A stretch of 64,000 bases of DNA from Bacteroidaceae bacterium (GCA_017522785.1 JAFWYF010000035.1:32915-96914); one strand, 5' to 3'. Shown: positions 46,282-56,130, counted from the stretch's first letter. The notes: generated by a model from the letters alone, not told the origin. Program-made: numbers and translations.

Positions 46282-47259
46282 TTACTGTTTCATTCCGGTC
46301 ATACGGAAATATTTGTCCACGACAAGCAACGAAATTAGTTTTTCCCGTTTCTTGTCTTTGAATTGTGCTACATATTCGTTGGCACTCTTTATTATTGCTT
46401 CTGCTTCGTCGGGGTGCTTAATGTAATACTGTAAACGCTCGCGCAGGTCGGAATAGTCGGGTTTTATTTCGACGTAATGAACGTTGGGAATCAAACGTCC
46501 TTCCATGAACCATGTTTCACATGTGGGACGTGGCATTACAGCCAAGGAGTTGGAACTCATTACCCATTTGAGGTTGCTTGCCACATCGTTGCCTTCCAAA
46601 CAAATTACAAACTTGTAGTCGAGATGCTCAAAAAGAGTCATCTTCTTTACATGCCACTCCTTGTTGTCGCTCAAATGTCTGCCCACTTCACCGGCATCGC
46701 AAATATCGCTACCAAACCACTTTTGCAAAAAGAGCGTACGTAGCTTATTGCCTTTTACACCACCGCGAAAAATTGCCATATCGCGTTTTTCGCTAAACTT
46801 CTTTTTGTCATCTATAAAAATAAAATGGCGCACTTTGTTCATCTTTAGCAGTACAGAATTGCTGTTATCGCAATTCAGTGGTCGGCTTTTTAGCAGTGTC
46901 GGTTCCGGCTGAAGGTCGCGTATATCGCCAAATAGATATCTCCAACGGTAATGTACAGGAAAATATCTTATAACATCGTTAGTGTCAAAGAAATATACCG
47001 ATTTGTGCCCTTTGCGTTTGAATGTGCCGACAATTGGGTTTTGAGCACTCAGCCCGCGTACCTCGTTCAGTTTGCAGTAGTAATTGACTCTGTCAATGAT
47101 ATACTCTTTGTCGGCACGCTTGTCGAGTGTTGCAAGTATACGCTTCAAACGCATCCTACACCAAAAATTGGGTATAAGATATGTCTTTAGAATATTTTTT
47201 AAATAGAAAGGAAATTTTCTATTCTTTCCACTGTTAGTGATAGTTTTTAATGGAGCCAT
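46282..47259 (-). CDS. glycosyltransferase, GT90/CAP10-like
   Basis: 325 residues. The C-terminal half reads MAIFRGGVKGNKLRTLFLQKWF, then YKFVICLEGNDVASNLKWVMSSNSLAVMPRPTCETWFMEGRLIPNVHYVEIKPDYSDL, which matches the CAP10/GT90 family known for LPS or capsule glycosyl transfer. The frame opens at 47331 inside tdk, but a GGAGAGAGG sequence directly before the ATG at 47259 supports that start, leaving 26 bases after tdk. Predicted role is cytosolic addition of a sugar to an envelope glycan; donor unknown. Confidence 0.82.
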   Translation of the reverse strand: MAPLKTITNSGKNRKFPFYLKNILKTYLIPNFWCRMRLKRILATLDKRADKEYIIDRVNYYCKLNEVRGLSAQNPIVGTFKRKGHKSVYFFDTNDVIRYFPVHYRWRYLFGDIRDLQPEPTLLKSRPLNCDNSNSVLLKMNKVRHFIFIDDKKKFSEKRDMAIFRGGVKGNKLRTLFLQKWFGSDICDAGEVGRHLSDNKEWHVKKMTLFEHLDYKFVICLEGNDVASNLKWVMSSNSLAVMPRPTCETWFMEGRLIPNVHYVEIKPDYSDLRERLQYYIKHPDEAEAIIKSANEYVAQFKDKKREKLISLLVVDKYFRMTGMKQ

Positions 47260-47285
47260 AACCTCTCTCCTTTTTTTTGATGGTT

Positions 47286-47888
47286 TTATTTGTTGGCCTC
47301 TTCGCGCTCTGCAAGAGCTGCATAATAGCACTCTCTACATAACGGCTCATATTCAGCCTTTTCTCCTAAAAGAACCTGTTTCTCGCCTTCTACAATACGG
47401 TGCGAAACGTATGCCAAATTTCCACAACGTACACATATAGCATGTACCTTTGTAACCTCGTCGGCTATAGCCATTAGTGCTGGCATGGGACCAAATGGGG
47501 TTGTTCTAAAATCCATGTCCAACCCGGCAACTATAACACGTATGCCCCTACGAGCCAGCTCTGCACAAACATCTACCAAATCGTTGTCAAAGAACTGTGC
47601 TTCGTCTATACCAACAACATCTACGTCGTTTGCCAGCAATAGTATGCTTGCCGATGATTCAATAGGGGTCGAAAGTATATGATTGCTGTCGTGCGAAACA
47701 ACCTCCTGCTCCGAATAACGTGTATCGAGTGCAGGCTTGAATATTTCTACTTTCTGATGTGCGAACTTCGCTCTCTTTAGACGGCGTATTAGTTCTTCTG
47801 TCTTGCCCGAGAACATAGAGCCACAAACAACCTCTATTCTTCCTTTGCGGGCCATTTCCATCTGATTGTATTCGGAATATCTGTTCAT
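47286..47888 (-). CDS. tdk: thymidine kinase
   Basis: 200 residues; salvages thymidine to dTMP using ATP. P-loop [18 protein letters not shown] near residue 23, Walker-B-like [13 protein letters not shown], the lasso-loop [17 protein letters not shown], and a zinc-binding C-terminal domain with [14 protein letters not shown] and CRECYY. Normal length for type II bacterial enzymes. First gene of a leftward unit with the GT90 and AI-2E genes. Confidence 0.96.
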   Translation of the reverse strand: MNRYSEYNQMEMARKGRIEVVCGSMFSGKTEELIRRLKRAKFAHQKVEIFKPALDTRYSEQEVVSHDSNHILSTPIESSASILLLANDVDVVGIDEAQFFDNDLVDVCAELARRGIRVIVAGLDMDFRTTPFGPMPALMAIADEVTKVHAICVRCGNLAYVSHRIVEGEKQVLLGEKAEYEPLCRECYYAALAEREEANK

Positions 47889-48062
47889 TTTGTCTGTTTT
47901 TTCTGTAAAGTGCGAATTTAGTTATTGTGCTTTAATATACAATTTTAAAATAGAATAAGTTATTAACATTTTAATTAACAGACTTCAATAGATTGTTTGA
48001 TTTTTGCGTCGTCGCTTTGAAAAATATTGAAGTAAACTTCATATTTCTCGCTCGTTTGTTGC

Positions 48063-48070
48063 TATATTTG
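48063..48070 (+). promoter_or_regulatory. candidate -7 box for rsmI
   Basis: TATATTTG matches TAnnTTTG and ends 20 bases before the rsmI ATG at 48091. Confidence 0.45.
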
Positions 48071-48090
48071 CAATAATAAATAAGTATTAA

Positions 48091-48765
48091 ATGGGAATAT
48101 TGTATGTAGTGCCAACTCCGGTTGGCAATCTTGAAGATATTACTATGCGTGCTATACGCATATTGCGAGAGGCCGATTTTGTATTAGCCGAGGATACACG
48201 TACATCGGGAAAACTGCTAAAACATTTCGATATACAGGTACCAATGTACTCTCATCATAAATTTAATGAGCATCAAACCGTTGCTTCTTTGGTTGAGCGC
48301 ATACGTAACAGTGAACACCATGTTGCATTGGTTTCCGATGCCGGAACACCTGCAATATCCGACCCGGGTTTCTTGCTCGTGCGTGAGTGTGCCAAAAACG
48401 ATGTCGACGTACAGTGTTTGCCCGGAGCAACAGCCTTTGTTCCGGCTCTTGTTAGTTCTGCTTTGCCTTGCGAGAAATTTGTATTTGAAGGGTTCTTGCC
48501 ACAAAAAAAAGGACGTCAAACTCGCTTGAACATCCTAAAGGATGAAACTCGTACCATAATTTTCTATGAGTCGCCTTATAGAGTGTTAAAGACATTAACC
48601 CAGTTGTCCGAGCTGTTTGGTGCCGACCGTCAGGCTGCTACCGTACGTGAGATTTCCAAACTGCACGAGGAGTGTGTGCGTGGAACATTGTCGGAACTTG
48701 TTGAGCACTTTACAGAAAACGAACCGCGTGGCGAATTTGTTATACTCGTTGGTGGTGCTGAGTAA
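48091..48765 (+). CDS. rsmI: 16S rRNA (cytidine-1402-2'-O)-methyltransferase
   Basis: 224 residues of the tetrapyrrole-methylase fold. Starts MGILYVVPTPVGNLEDITMRAIRILREADFVLAEDTRTSGKLL, the standard RsmI N terminus, followed by VALVSDAGTPAISDPGFLLVREC and QCLPGATAFVPALVSSALPCEKFVFEGFLP. It ribose-methylates C1402 of 16S rRNA using SAM. Shorter than the E. coli protein because it lacks the C-terminal extension, as is usual in this phylum. A coiled-coil lipoprotein gene follows. Confidence 0.94.
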   Translation: MGILYVVPTPVGNLEDITMRAIRILREADFVLAEDTRTSGKLLKHFDIQVPMYSHHKFNEHQTVASLVERIRNSEHHVALVSDAGTPAISDPGFLLVRECAKNDVDVQCLPGATAFVPALVSSALPCEKFVFEGFLPQKKGRQTRLNILKDETRTIIFYESPYRVLKTLTQLSELFGADRQAATVREISKLHEECVRGTLSELVEHFTENEPRGEFVILVGGAE

Positions 48766-48798
48766 TTGATTTTGAATAAACAACAAAAGATTAAATTT

Positions 48799-49626
48799 AT
48801 GAAAAAAGCATTTTATCTGTTTATGCTGTTGCTTGTAGTGGTTACAGCGTGTGAGAATGGCCCTAAACGCCTTCAGTTAATGAACGAGAACGATTCTTTG
48901 CAGAATGTGATACATCAGCGTGATGCTGCTCTCGACGAAATGATTACTTCGATAAACATTATAGAGGAGGGTTTTCGTACTATCAACGAGGCGCAAGGAC
49001 GTGTTAATCTCGATATGGTAGGTAGTGAAAAAAGCAAGTCCGATAAATTACTCGAGGATATTGCTTTCATAAGTTCTACATTGGCAAAAAACAAAGAGCA
49101 GATAGAACTATTGCAAAAGCAGTTGGAAAAGAGCAAGTCGGGCTCCAAACAGTTGAAGGTTATGGTAGAGAATTTGCAAAAGCAGTTGAATGAGAAGAGC
49201 CTTCAGGTGCAGACACTGCAAACTGCTTTGGCGCAGAAAAATATACACATAGAAGAGTTGGATAAGACTATTGCAGAACTAAAGCAGGCGCAAGAGGTTA
49301 GCGAGCGTGTAATATCACTGCAAGAGAGTGAACTCAACTCGGTGTGGTATGCCATTGGTACAAAACGCGAGTTAAAAGGCGAAAATATCCTTTCAGGGGG
49401 CGATGTATTGCGCGAAGCAAATGCAAATATGGATTACTTTACAAAAGCCGATATGCGCGAGCTAAAGTCTATAAACACATACGCAAAGAGTGCCAAACTA
49501 CTTACATCGCACCCGGAATCGAGCTATAATATGGTGCGTGACGAGAACAAAATGTACACACTGAACATTATCGACCCTGTGGCTTTTTGGAGCGTGTCGC
49601 GTTACTTGGTTATTCAGGTAAAATAA
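48799..49626 (+). CDS. coiled-coil lipoprotein, unknown
   Basis: 275 residues beginning MKKAFYLFMLLLVVVTACENG, a lipoprotein signal. Residues 25-185 form a long heptad coiled coil (for example LAKNKEQIELLQKQLEKSKSGSKQLKVMVENLQKQLNEKSLQVQTLQ). The last 90 residues form a globular domain (SVWYAIGTKRELKGENILSGGD, MYTLNIIDPVAFWSVSRYLVIQVK) shared by a group of Bacteroides lipoproteins of unknown function. An in-frame ATG at 48766 would precede the signal by 11 residues and is less likely. Ends at a hairpin. Confidence 0.8.
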   Translation: MKKAFYLFMLLLVVVTACENGPKRLQLMNENDSLQNVIHQRDAALDEMITSINIIEEGFRTINEAQGRVNLDMVGSEKSKSDKLLEDIAFISSTLAKNKEQIELLQKQLEKSKSGSKQLKVMVENLQKQLNEKSLQVQTLQTALAQKNIHIEELDKTIAELKQAQEVSERVISLQESELNSVWYAIGTKRELKGENILSGGDVLREANANMDYFTKADMRELKSINTYAKSAKLLTSHPESSYNMVRDENKMYTLNIIDPVAFWSVSRYLVIQVK

Positions 49627-49645
49627 GAATTGCTTAATAACAATA

Positions 49646-49673
49646 GAAGAGGGTGAGATGTCTCACCCTCTTC
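49646..49673. terminator. intrinsic terminator
   Basis: GAAGAGGGTGAG (49646-49657) pairs with CTCACCCTCTTC (49662-49673) around a 4-base loop, between the coiled-coil lipoprotein and the HAD gene. The following T content is modest. Confidence 0.75.
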
Positions 49674-49691
49674 ATCTATTATTTGTGAATA

Positions 49692-50387
49692 ATGTGTAAA
49701 TATCGTAACATATTTATCGACTTAGATGACACTCTCTACGACTTTTCGGCTGCATCGCGCGAAGCATTTGTAGAGACATATAATCTGCTGAACTATAATA
49801 GCTACTTCAGCTCTTTTGAGCAGTTCATGAGTCTCTATGAACCGCGTAACAGAGAACTTTGGGAAATTTATGGACGTGGCGAGATAAGTAAAGAGGAGTT
49901 GAACCGAATACGTTATAGTTACCCATTGGAGTGTGTGGGCGTTTACGATGCGGAATTGGCGGCTCGTTTTTGTTGTGAGGCATTGGGGCGTATACCAACA
50001 AAAAAGAAACTTATTCCCGGTGCAGTGGAACTGCTCGAATATCTATATCCCAAATATCCTCTCTATATCCTCTCCAATGGTTTCAAGGAGCTACAGTCGC
50101 ACAAGATGCGTACTGCCGGCATCGATGGCTATTTCAAACAGTTGATACTTTCCGATGACATTGGCATTAACAAACCGCGCCCCGAACTGTTTCGTTATGC
50201 CTTGGAATGTGCGGGAGCGCTTCCCGAAGATAGCATCATGATTGGCGATATGTTTGAAACTGATATAGCCGGTGCGGCAGGTGTTGGAATAGACCAGATA
50301 TTTTTAAATTGTAAAGGTACAAGAGATTTGCTGTTCAAACCAACGTACGAGGTTAATGAACTTTTAGATATAAAAAATATTCTGTAG
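49692..50387 (+). CDS. HAD-family hydrolase, YjjG-like nucleotidase
   Basis: 231 residues with HAD motif I FIDLDDTLYDF (Asp10, Asp12), a helical cap inserted after it, motif II ILSNGF (residues 115-120), motif III Lys in DIGINKPRPELF, and motif IV MIGDMFETDIAGAAGVG. The motif order and the N-terminal DDTLYDF are those of the YjjG noncanonical pyrimidine nucleotidase group, which dephosphorylates dUMP/dTMP-type substrates. Substrate is inferred from family only. Confidence 0.9.
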   Translation: MCKYRNIFIDLDDTLYDFSAASREAFVETYNLLNYNSYFSSFEQFMSLYEPRNRELWEIYGRGEISKEELNRIRYSYPLECVGVYDAELAARFCCEALGRIPTKKKLIPGAVELLEYLYPKYPLYILSNGFKELQSHKMRTAGIDGYFKQLILSDDIGINKPRPELFRYALECAGALPEDSIMIGDMFETDIAGAAGVGIDQIFLNCKGTRDLLFKPTYEVNELLDIKNIL

Positions 50388-50430
50388 ATATAATCTTCTA
50401 CATCCTTATGAAATGAATGGTATAAAAATT

Positions 50431-50455
50431 GCGATGCAAATTTCTATTGCATCGC
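50431..50455. terminator. hairpin, probable terminator of the HAD gene
   Basis: GCGATGCAA (50431-50439) pairs with TTGCATCGC (50447-50455) around a 7-base AT loop, in the gap between converging genes. Confidence 0.55.
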
Positions 50456-50529
50456 ATTAATTGTATTGTATAATCAAAAACAAACCTCAATATTTACTAT
50501 AATATGTAGTTCTTTTGTTTTTTGTCGGT

Positions 50530-51054
50530 TTATTTCATTGCATCTTCTGCTGCTTTCAGTATCTCTTGGGTTGCATCATTTGCTTTTTCTATTATTCCTT
50601 CGAGTAGTTCTCCACCCTCTTCTGTCAAATCTCCCAGCTCTTTAGCTACATCGTTTATCTCTTTTTCTAAGTCCGATTTGTTTATAGCATCGTTAATCTC
50701 CTTTTTTATGTCTGTCTCTTGTATTGCGTCAATAGCATCATTTATCATGCTACCGGCCTTGTGCATGTTGTAGTAATAAAGAAATTCGGCCTGTAATTTT
50801 TTTATGCTAAATTTCTCACTCGACGACAATTCATCTTTGAATTTATAATACCACTCCTTCGATAATTTATCATATTTCTCTTTCTGGATACTCCATTTGC
50901 TGTCTCCGAACTCTTGGTGCTTTTCTTCAATTTCTGTTACGAATTCGTTGAACATGCTAATGTATTCCTCCTTTGACGAAGGTTCGCACGATACAAACAT
51001 GAGCACCAATGATAGTAGTGCTACTCTTGCAAATACTTGAATTTGTCTTCTCAT
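50530..51054 (-). CDS. helical lipoprotein, unknown
   Basis: 174 residues starting MRRQIQVFARVALLSLVLMFVSCE, a lipoprotein signal with lipobox F-V-S-C. The mature part is almost entirely helical and charged (EEYISMFNEFVTEIEEKHQEF, then DAIQETDIKKEINDAINKSDLEKEINDVAKELGDL), with repeated I-N-D and K-E-I-N motifs. Resembles Bacteroidetes lipoproteins of unknown function. Starts 6 bases after the M23 peptidase gene and is probably cotranscribed with it. Confidence 0.7.
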   Translation of the reverse strand: MRRQIQVFARVALLSLVLMFVSCEPSSKEEYISMFNEFVTEIEEKHQEFGDSKWSIQKEKYDKLSKEWYYKFKDELSSSEKFSIKKLQAEFLYYYNMHKAGSMINDAIDAIQETDIKKEINDAINKSDLEKEINDVAKELGDLTEEGGELLEGIIEKANDATQEILKAAEDAMK

Positions 51055-51060
51055 AGTCGG

Positions 51061-52404
51061 TTATTTGGTTGTTAAACTTGTTTCTTGTGCAATTTCACTC
51101 GTTGAGCAGGTGTCTGCCTCTGCAATGGTATTGTTGTCTATGTTCTTCAAACGATGTACAAGTGAGTCGCGAACGATATTGAACGCTTCTCGGTTGTTGT
51201 CGCTTATGGGCTTTTTGGGTTGTGATTTTATTGTCAAAGGGTTAATAGGTTTTCCATTCTCATGTACACGAAAATCGAGGTGGGGGCCTGTTGATATTCC
51301 TGTGGAGCCCACATAGCCGATAACCTGTTTCTGTTTAACGGTATCGCCTATCTTTAATCCTTTTGCAAAGCGCGACAGATGCATGTATGTTGTTACGTAC
51401 ATGCTGTTATGGCGAATCTTAACATAGTTGCCACCTCCACCGGCTTGGTATCCTTTTGCTATAACCTTACCATTGCCAATGGCATATACCGGGGTGCCTG
51501 TAGGCGCGGCGTAGTCTACTCCATGGTGTGCGCGATAGCGCTTTAATACAGGGTGAAAGCGACTGTTTGAGAAACGCGACGAGATACGGTAGTAGTCGAG
51601 TGGTGCTTTCAGAAATGCACCTTCCAAACTATTTCCGTCGGCATTGTAAAAAAGCTCTTCACCGTCTTGCACAAAGGGAATGGCATACACCATGCTGTCC
51701 GATGCGCAGAACGATGCGGCATGTATCCTGAAATTGTTAAGTGGCTTTTCATCGACATATTCCTGTGAATATATGAGTCGGAATTCATCTCCCTTCTGTA
51801 TGCCAAAGAAATCGACAGACCAACCAAAAATATGTGATAGCATTACTGCTAATTGTGGCGATGCTCCACTCTCTTGCATGGCAACCCATAGCGACGAATT
51901 TACCTTGCCAGCTACATCGCTCTCTCGCCATTCAGCGGGGTTTTCGGCCCTCACCGCATGATAGTTGTTCTTTAGGTCGAAACGAATATATGTTTTGGGG
52001 CTCTCTTCATAGACAAAATAGCATGGGCTTGCACTGCTATCCCTCTCCGAAACCAAGGCGCATGCTTGTCCGGGACGCATTTTGCGTACATCGAATATAC
52101 TGTCGGGGCATTGTGCCATGTCGTAAACTTGTTGCGCCGAGAACCCAAACTTCATAAGTAGTTCTGCCAATGTTTGGTGTGGACGCACTGTGTCATATTC
52201 TATGACGAAATTTTCAATCGGTAGCCCATATTTAAAAACCGTATCTTGTATAACAGTGCTATCGCTTTCTGCCAATAATTCCTCTTCGCATCTGTTGCAT
52301 CCTCCATTCCCTCCAAAGAGAATTGCTGTTGCCATAGCAATAACTATCACAATACCGGTTATAGACCAATATATAATCTGTTTTCTTCTGCTTGTTTCAC
52401 TCAT
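51061..52404 (-). CDS. M23 family peptidase (LytM domain)
   Basis: 447 residues. One N-terminal membrane helix (QIIYWSITGIVIVIAMATAILFG), a LysM/OapA-like segment (VRPHQTLAELLMKFGFSAQQVYDMAQ), a large middle domain, and a C-terminal LytM peptidase domain: HHGVDYAAPTGTPVYAIGNG, GNYVKIRHNSMYVTTYMHLSRFAKGL, and STGPHLDFRV. In canonical M23 enzymes the last motif is HxH, whose second His binds zinc; here it is HxD, seen in many Bacteroidetes members. It should cut or regulate peptidoglycan peptide cross-links in the periplasm. Confidence 0.92.
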   Translation of the reverse strand: MSETSRRKQIIYWSITGIVIVIAMATAILFGGNGGCNRCEEELLAESDSTVIQDTVFKYGLPIENFVIEYDTVRPHQTLAELLMKFGFSAQQVYDMAQCPDSIFDVRKMRPGQACALVSERDSSASPCYFVYEESPKTYIRFDLKNNYHAVRAENPAEWRESDVAGKVNSSLWVAMQESGASPQLAVMLSHIFGWSVDFFGIQKGDEFRLIYSQEYVDEKPLNNFRIHAASFCASDSMVYAIPFVQDGEELFYNADGNSLEGAFLKAPLDYYRISSRFSNSRFHPVLKRYRAHHGVDYAAPTGTPVYAIGNGKVIAKGYQAGGGGNYVKIRHNSMYVTTYMHLSRFAKGLKIGDTVKQKQVIGYVGSTGISTGPHLDFRVHENGKPINPLTIKSQPKKPISDNNREAFNIVRDSLVHRLKNIDNNTIAEADTCSTSEIAQETSLTTK

Positions 52405-52522
52405 TCCTAATCAATTCAAATCTATTGCGAAAATATGTAAAATTTTCGACAAAGAGAGCACATTATTGTTTCTCAGCCTTCTTTTTCTGTTTTTTTAAGG
52501 AAACTGTTTCAGCGTTGTGAAC

Positions 52523-55027
52523 TTACATGTTTTGCAGATGAAAGCAGGATTGTAATATTTTGCTTTTCAAAAGTTGCGGATAATCGGGGTAATCTTGCAG
52601 AAACCTCTCAACCTCTCTTTTCGCTTTTTCGCTGTCGTGGTGCCTGAGCAGAGCATTTACCCAGTTGCTGGGAAAGAATATATCACCTGTACGCTGAATC
52701 TCTTTTAACTCCTCCAATGCTGTACGTATATATTTCACTGCATATTCTCCTCTTTGTCTATGGTTGAGATAGGCCAGTGCACTAGCCGTCCAAGGCTCAA
52801 TGCGTCTGTTTTCGGGCAACAATAGTTCATTGAATAGTACGTCGGCTTTTAGTGTATCCAATGTAACGGCGCGACTAATAAAATCGAACTGTCGCAATCT
52901 GTCGGGGTTGCTAATTCTCTCTCTCTGCATGTGTAGTATCGCTTCGTTCTCTTTGGGCAAACGTATTGCCAATTCGTATGCCATATTGGTATAGTCGTTC
53001 TCATTTAGCAATGGCACTGTTTGTCCTTTCCAAATGTTGTGTATCTCACTAATAACATACGGCGATGTCATGTTCTGCATAATAGAACGAAGCAGTTGCT
53101 GACGGCATGAACTCAAATGGTGTGTACGCTGTTTTGCAAGAATTTCTTTCTCTAAAATATCGCGCTCTGCTCCTTCTGTTTTTCTTAAAGGCTCTCCAAT
53201 GTATCCAACCAACGACGAGGCAATCAGTTCGTTCTGCTCGCTATCTATCGCATCCAGCACAAATCTAAGCCAATCATTGGTAGAAATTCTTTTTATCACA
53301 TAGTTCTCATAGAGAATCATCAGTAACGAGAGTCTTGTTGTTTCATCTTCAATATCCTTCCAATTCTTTATAATCCAGTTCATAGATGTGCTGTCGGGAA
53401 CAAACCGGCCATATCCTCTGCCGTCGCTGTTTGGAAGCACATATTTAGCTCCTTCGGGCAGAGGCATTGTGAGTGTGGCATCAGTCAATGTAACTTCTTG
53501 AACAGTATCACTTTCTCCTTTGAATACTATGTTAAAGGATTGAGGCCACGACAAACCTCGCTCGTAAGGGTCTTTCTGCTCAATCTTCAGCACGCCATTC
53601 TCTTGTGTGAATTTTATGGTTGGCATGCCTCGCTCGGTAATCCATACTTTGCTGAACTGCTTTAGGTCTTTGTCGCTCTTCTTGTCGAGAATTTGAATTA
53701 GCTCTTCCCAAGTGGCATTGCTATACGCATACGATTGCAAATATTCCTGTATCCCTTCACGAAAAGCCTCCTCGCCCATAATCTCAACAAGTTTCTCCAT
53801 AACCAATGGGGCTTTGTTGTATATTATTTGATTATATATGAGTCCCGCATTTGCGAGGTTGTCCAGTTGCTGTTTTATGGCGGTGCCACCCTGTGTCCTG
53901 TCTTCGGACATAGAAGGCTCAGCATAATTCTTTAAGCTTGCTATCTTATGATTTATATTCAGGAACAGTGGCTCTGTCATCCTTGCCGCAAAATAGTTTG
54001 CAAACACCTCTTTAGTCCACACATCATCGAACCAGTTCATGGTAACATAATCTCCAAACCACATGTGTGCAGTTTCGTGTGCAATGAGTTTGGCGCGTGC
54101 AAGCCTTTCGTCTATGCTTGGATGCTCCCCCAGAAACAAAACATTGTCGTTGTAGAGTGTTGCACCTGTATGTTCCATTCCGCCATATTGAAAGCCCGGT
54201 AAAATAATAAGACTATATTTTGCAAATGGGTATGGAACGTTGGTGTACTCCTCCAGCCAATCGAGTGAGACTTCAACCTCGTGAAATATATTGCTGAGTT
54301 GAGCAATTCTCTTCGGGTCGGTCTCTCGGTGGTATGCTGTCAGAACTCTTTTCTTTGAACTGTAATCGACCCTCTTCAACTTGCCTGCAACGAAACTGAA
54401 CAGATAGGTACTCAGTGGCTCAGTCTGTGCAAACTGCACCAATTTCCTGTCGTTTTCTTGCTTCTCGTTCAAAATATTTGTGTTCGAAACAGCCTCCCAA
54501 CAAACAGGTAACCGCATCGACAATGTAAATAGTGCTTTCAGGTTGGGTTGCTCAAAACAGGGGAAGACAGTGCGTGCTCTGTCGGGGACAAAGAGAGTGT
54601 ACAAAAACTCATCGTTTCTGTTCAGCGATTGTTCACCTGCTATGAACTCAATATATATATGGTTGTTGTTCTTTTGCAGTGCACTGCGGGGAATAATAAT
54701 GTGGTCGTTTCTGAATGTGTACTCTGTGGGCCTGTCATTAGCCATAACACTCAGAATATTATCCTGCGACTCTCTGAAATCTATTATAATCTCTTGTGGG
54801 CTCTTTAAATTGAACGAGATTGTAATATTACCCTTTATTTGTTCACTCTTTTCCAAAGGAATGTCAAAAAACAGCTCATATTCCAAATTTTCTATATGCT
54901 CCTTGCGATACTCGGCAAGCTCAACAGATACTCCCGGCAAGTAAATTTTTTCGTTCAGTTTCTTGCACGATGTAACACACATCGCTAGCAAAAAAATATA
55001 TATAATGCGAATCAATTGTTTTTTCAT
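52523..55027 (-). CDS. M1 family aminopeptidase lipoprotein
   Basis: 834 residues from the ATG at 55027. The signal peptide MKKQLIRIIYIFLLAMCVTSC ends in a lipobox. M1 features: YGGMEHTGATLYN (the GxMEN substrate motif with His in place of Asn), HETAHMWFGD (His317, Glu318, His321) and WTKEVFANYFA giving the third zinc ligand Glu. The C-terminal half is the helical ERAP1-like domain. The enzyme removes N-terminal residues from peptides, probably in the periplasm. The frame is open to 55072 but that lies upstream of the predicted transcription start, so the shorter start is preferred. Confidence 0.93.
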   Translation of the reverse strand: MKKQLIRIIYIFLLAMCVTSCKKLNEKIYLPGVSVELAEYRKEHIENLEYELFFDIPLEKSEQIKGNITISFNLKSPQEIIIDFRESQDNILSVMANDRPTEYTFRNDHIIIPRSALQKNNNHIYIEFIAGEQSLNRNDEFLYTLFVPDRARTVFPCFEQPNLKALFTLSMRLPVCWEAVSNTNILNEKQENDRKLVQFAQTEPLSTYLFSFVAGKLKRVDYSSKKRVLTAYHRETDPKRIAQLSNIFHEVEVSLDWLEEYTNVPYPFAKYSLIILPGFQYGGMEHTGATLYNDNVLFLGEHPSIDERLARAKLIAHETAHMWFGDYVTMNWFDDVWTKEVFANYFAARMTEPLFLNINHKIASLKNYAEPSMSEDRTQGGTAIKQQLDNLANAGLIYNQIIYNKAPLVMEKLVEIMGEEAFREGIQEYLQSYAYSNATWEELIQILDKKSDKDLKQFSKVWITERGMPTIKFTQENGVLKIEQKDPYERGLSWPQSFNIVFKGESDTVQEVTLTDATLTMPLPEGAKYVLPNSDGRGYGRFVPDSTSMNWIIKNWKDIEDETTRLSLLMILYENYVIKRISTNDWLRFVLDAIDSEQNELIASSLVGYIGEPLRKTEGAERDILEKEILAKQRTHHLSSCRQQLLRSIMQNMTSPYVISEIHNIWKGQTVPLLNENDYTNMAYELAIRLPKENEAILHMQRERISNPDRLRQFDFISRAVTLDTLKADVLFNELLLPENRRIEPWTASALAYLNHRQRGEYAVKYIRTALEELKEIQRTGDIFFPSNWVNALLRHHDSEKAKREVERFLQDYPDYPQLLKSKILQSCFHLQNM

Positions 55028-55069
55028 TCTGTCGCCTTTTAACACCATAAAAAATAAATTTAAGTAGCT

Positions 55070-55077
55070 CAAAGATA
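55070..55077 (-). promoter_or_regulatory. candidate -7 box for the M1 aminopeptidase
   Basis: TATCTTTG on the minus strand matches TAnnTTTG; transcription would begin near 55063, downstream of the longer possible start and upstream of the chosen one at 55027. Confidence 0.5.
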
Positions 55078-55151
55078 GTTATTTTTATTGTTAGATATGT
55101 CGCTTAAACCAATTTTATCGATAATTGCTATAGTTTATAATCGATTATTTA

Positions 55152-55159
55152 TACTTTTG
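55152..55159 (+). promoter_or_regulatory. candidate -7 box for glsA
   Basis: TACTTTTG matches TAnnTTTG and precedes the glsA ATG at 55216 by 56 bases. Confidence 0.45.
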
Positions 55160-55215
55160 CTAAAAATAGTAATAGTGGAGCAATTGCTTGTGATTGCAAC
55201 TTAAACGTTTCATCT

Positions 55216-56130
55216 ATGGATTATCAGCAAATACTAGAGAATATATACCAAACTATTCAGCCCTATTCCAAACAAGGAAAACAGGCCGATTATATACCCG
55301 AATTGGCTAAAGTGTATCCCGACCAATTCGGTATGTCGCTCCATACAATTTATGGCGAGACAGCATCTATTGAACAGGCTGATACGCGTTTCTCGATTCA
55401 AAGTATCTCAAAGGTGTTTACTCTTGCTATGTGTTTGTCTATTAAAGGCGACGACCTATGGAGCAGGGTAGGTAAGGAGCCTTCGGGAACAGCTTTTAAT
55501 TCATTGGTACAGCTCGAAGTGGAAAAAGGTGTGCCACGAAACCCATTTATCAATGCGGGCGCATTGGTTATGGCCGACATCCTATTGTCGAATTTAAAGA
55601 ATCCCGAGGCCGATTACCTCAATTTTGTACGTGCGGTGTCTGCTAATGAAACAATCGATTATAATGTTAATGTAGCAAACTCGGAGCGTGAGAATGGTTT
55701 TCTAAATGCGGCTATCGTCAATCTGTTAAAGTATCATGGCACGATAGAAAACAATATCGAGGATGTGCTACATTTCTATTTTCTCATGTGCTCGATAGAG
55801 ATGAGTTGCAGAGAGTTGTCGTTGGCTTTTTTGGCCTTTGCAAACCACCGTCGTAAATTCGACTATGCAGGAATTACACTCACATCATCACAAGTAAAAC
55901 GCATAAATGCTATTATGCAAACTTGTGGTTTCTATGACGAGGCAGGCGAGTTTGCCTATCTTGTTGGGCTTCCCGGCAAGAGTGGTGTTGGTGGCGGAAT
56001 TGTCGCAATACATCCGTTGCAATATTCCGTTGCGGTGTGGAGCCCGCGACTGAACTCCAAAGGCAATTCTGTTATGGGTATCAAAGCACTGGAACTGCTG
56101 ACAACAGAAACAAAGGCTTCTATATTTTAG
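55216..56130 (+). CDS. glsA: glutaminase A
   Basis: 304 residues, normal length for the serine-dependent beta-lactamase-like glutaminases that convert glutamine to glutamate and ammonia. Visible motifs: RFSIQSISKVFTLAM with the catalytic S-x-x-K, GKEPSGTAFNS, NPFINAGALV, ANSERENGFLNAAI, and the conserved GLPGKSGVGGGIVAI near the C terminus. Such enzymes often help acid resistance when paired with a glutamate/GABA antiporter; none is adjacent here. The gene ends at a strong hairpin that also borders tRNA-Leu. Confidence 0.96.
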   Translation: MDYQQILENIYQTIQPYSKQGKQADYIPELAKVYPDQFGMSLHTIYGETASIEQADTRFSIQSISKVFTLAMCLSIKGDDLWSRVGKEPSGTAFNSLVQLEVEKGVPRNPFINAGALVMADILLSNLKNPEADYLNFVRAVSANETIDYNVNVANSERENGFLNAAIVNLLKYHGTIENNIEDVLHFYFLMCSIEMSCRELSLAFLAFANHRRKFDYAGITLTSSQVKRINAIMQTCGFYDEAGEFAYLVGLPGKSGVGGGIVAIHPLQYSVAVWSPRLNSKGNSVMGIKALELLTTETKASIF

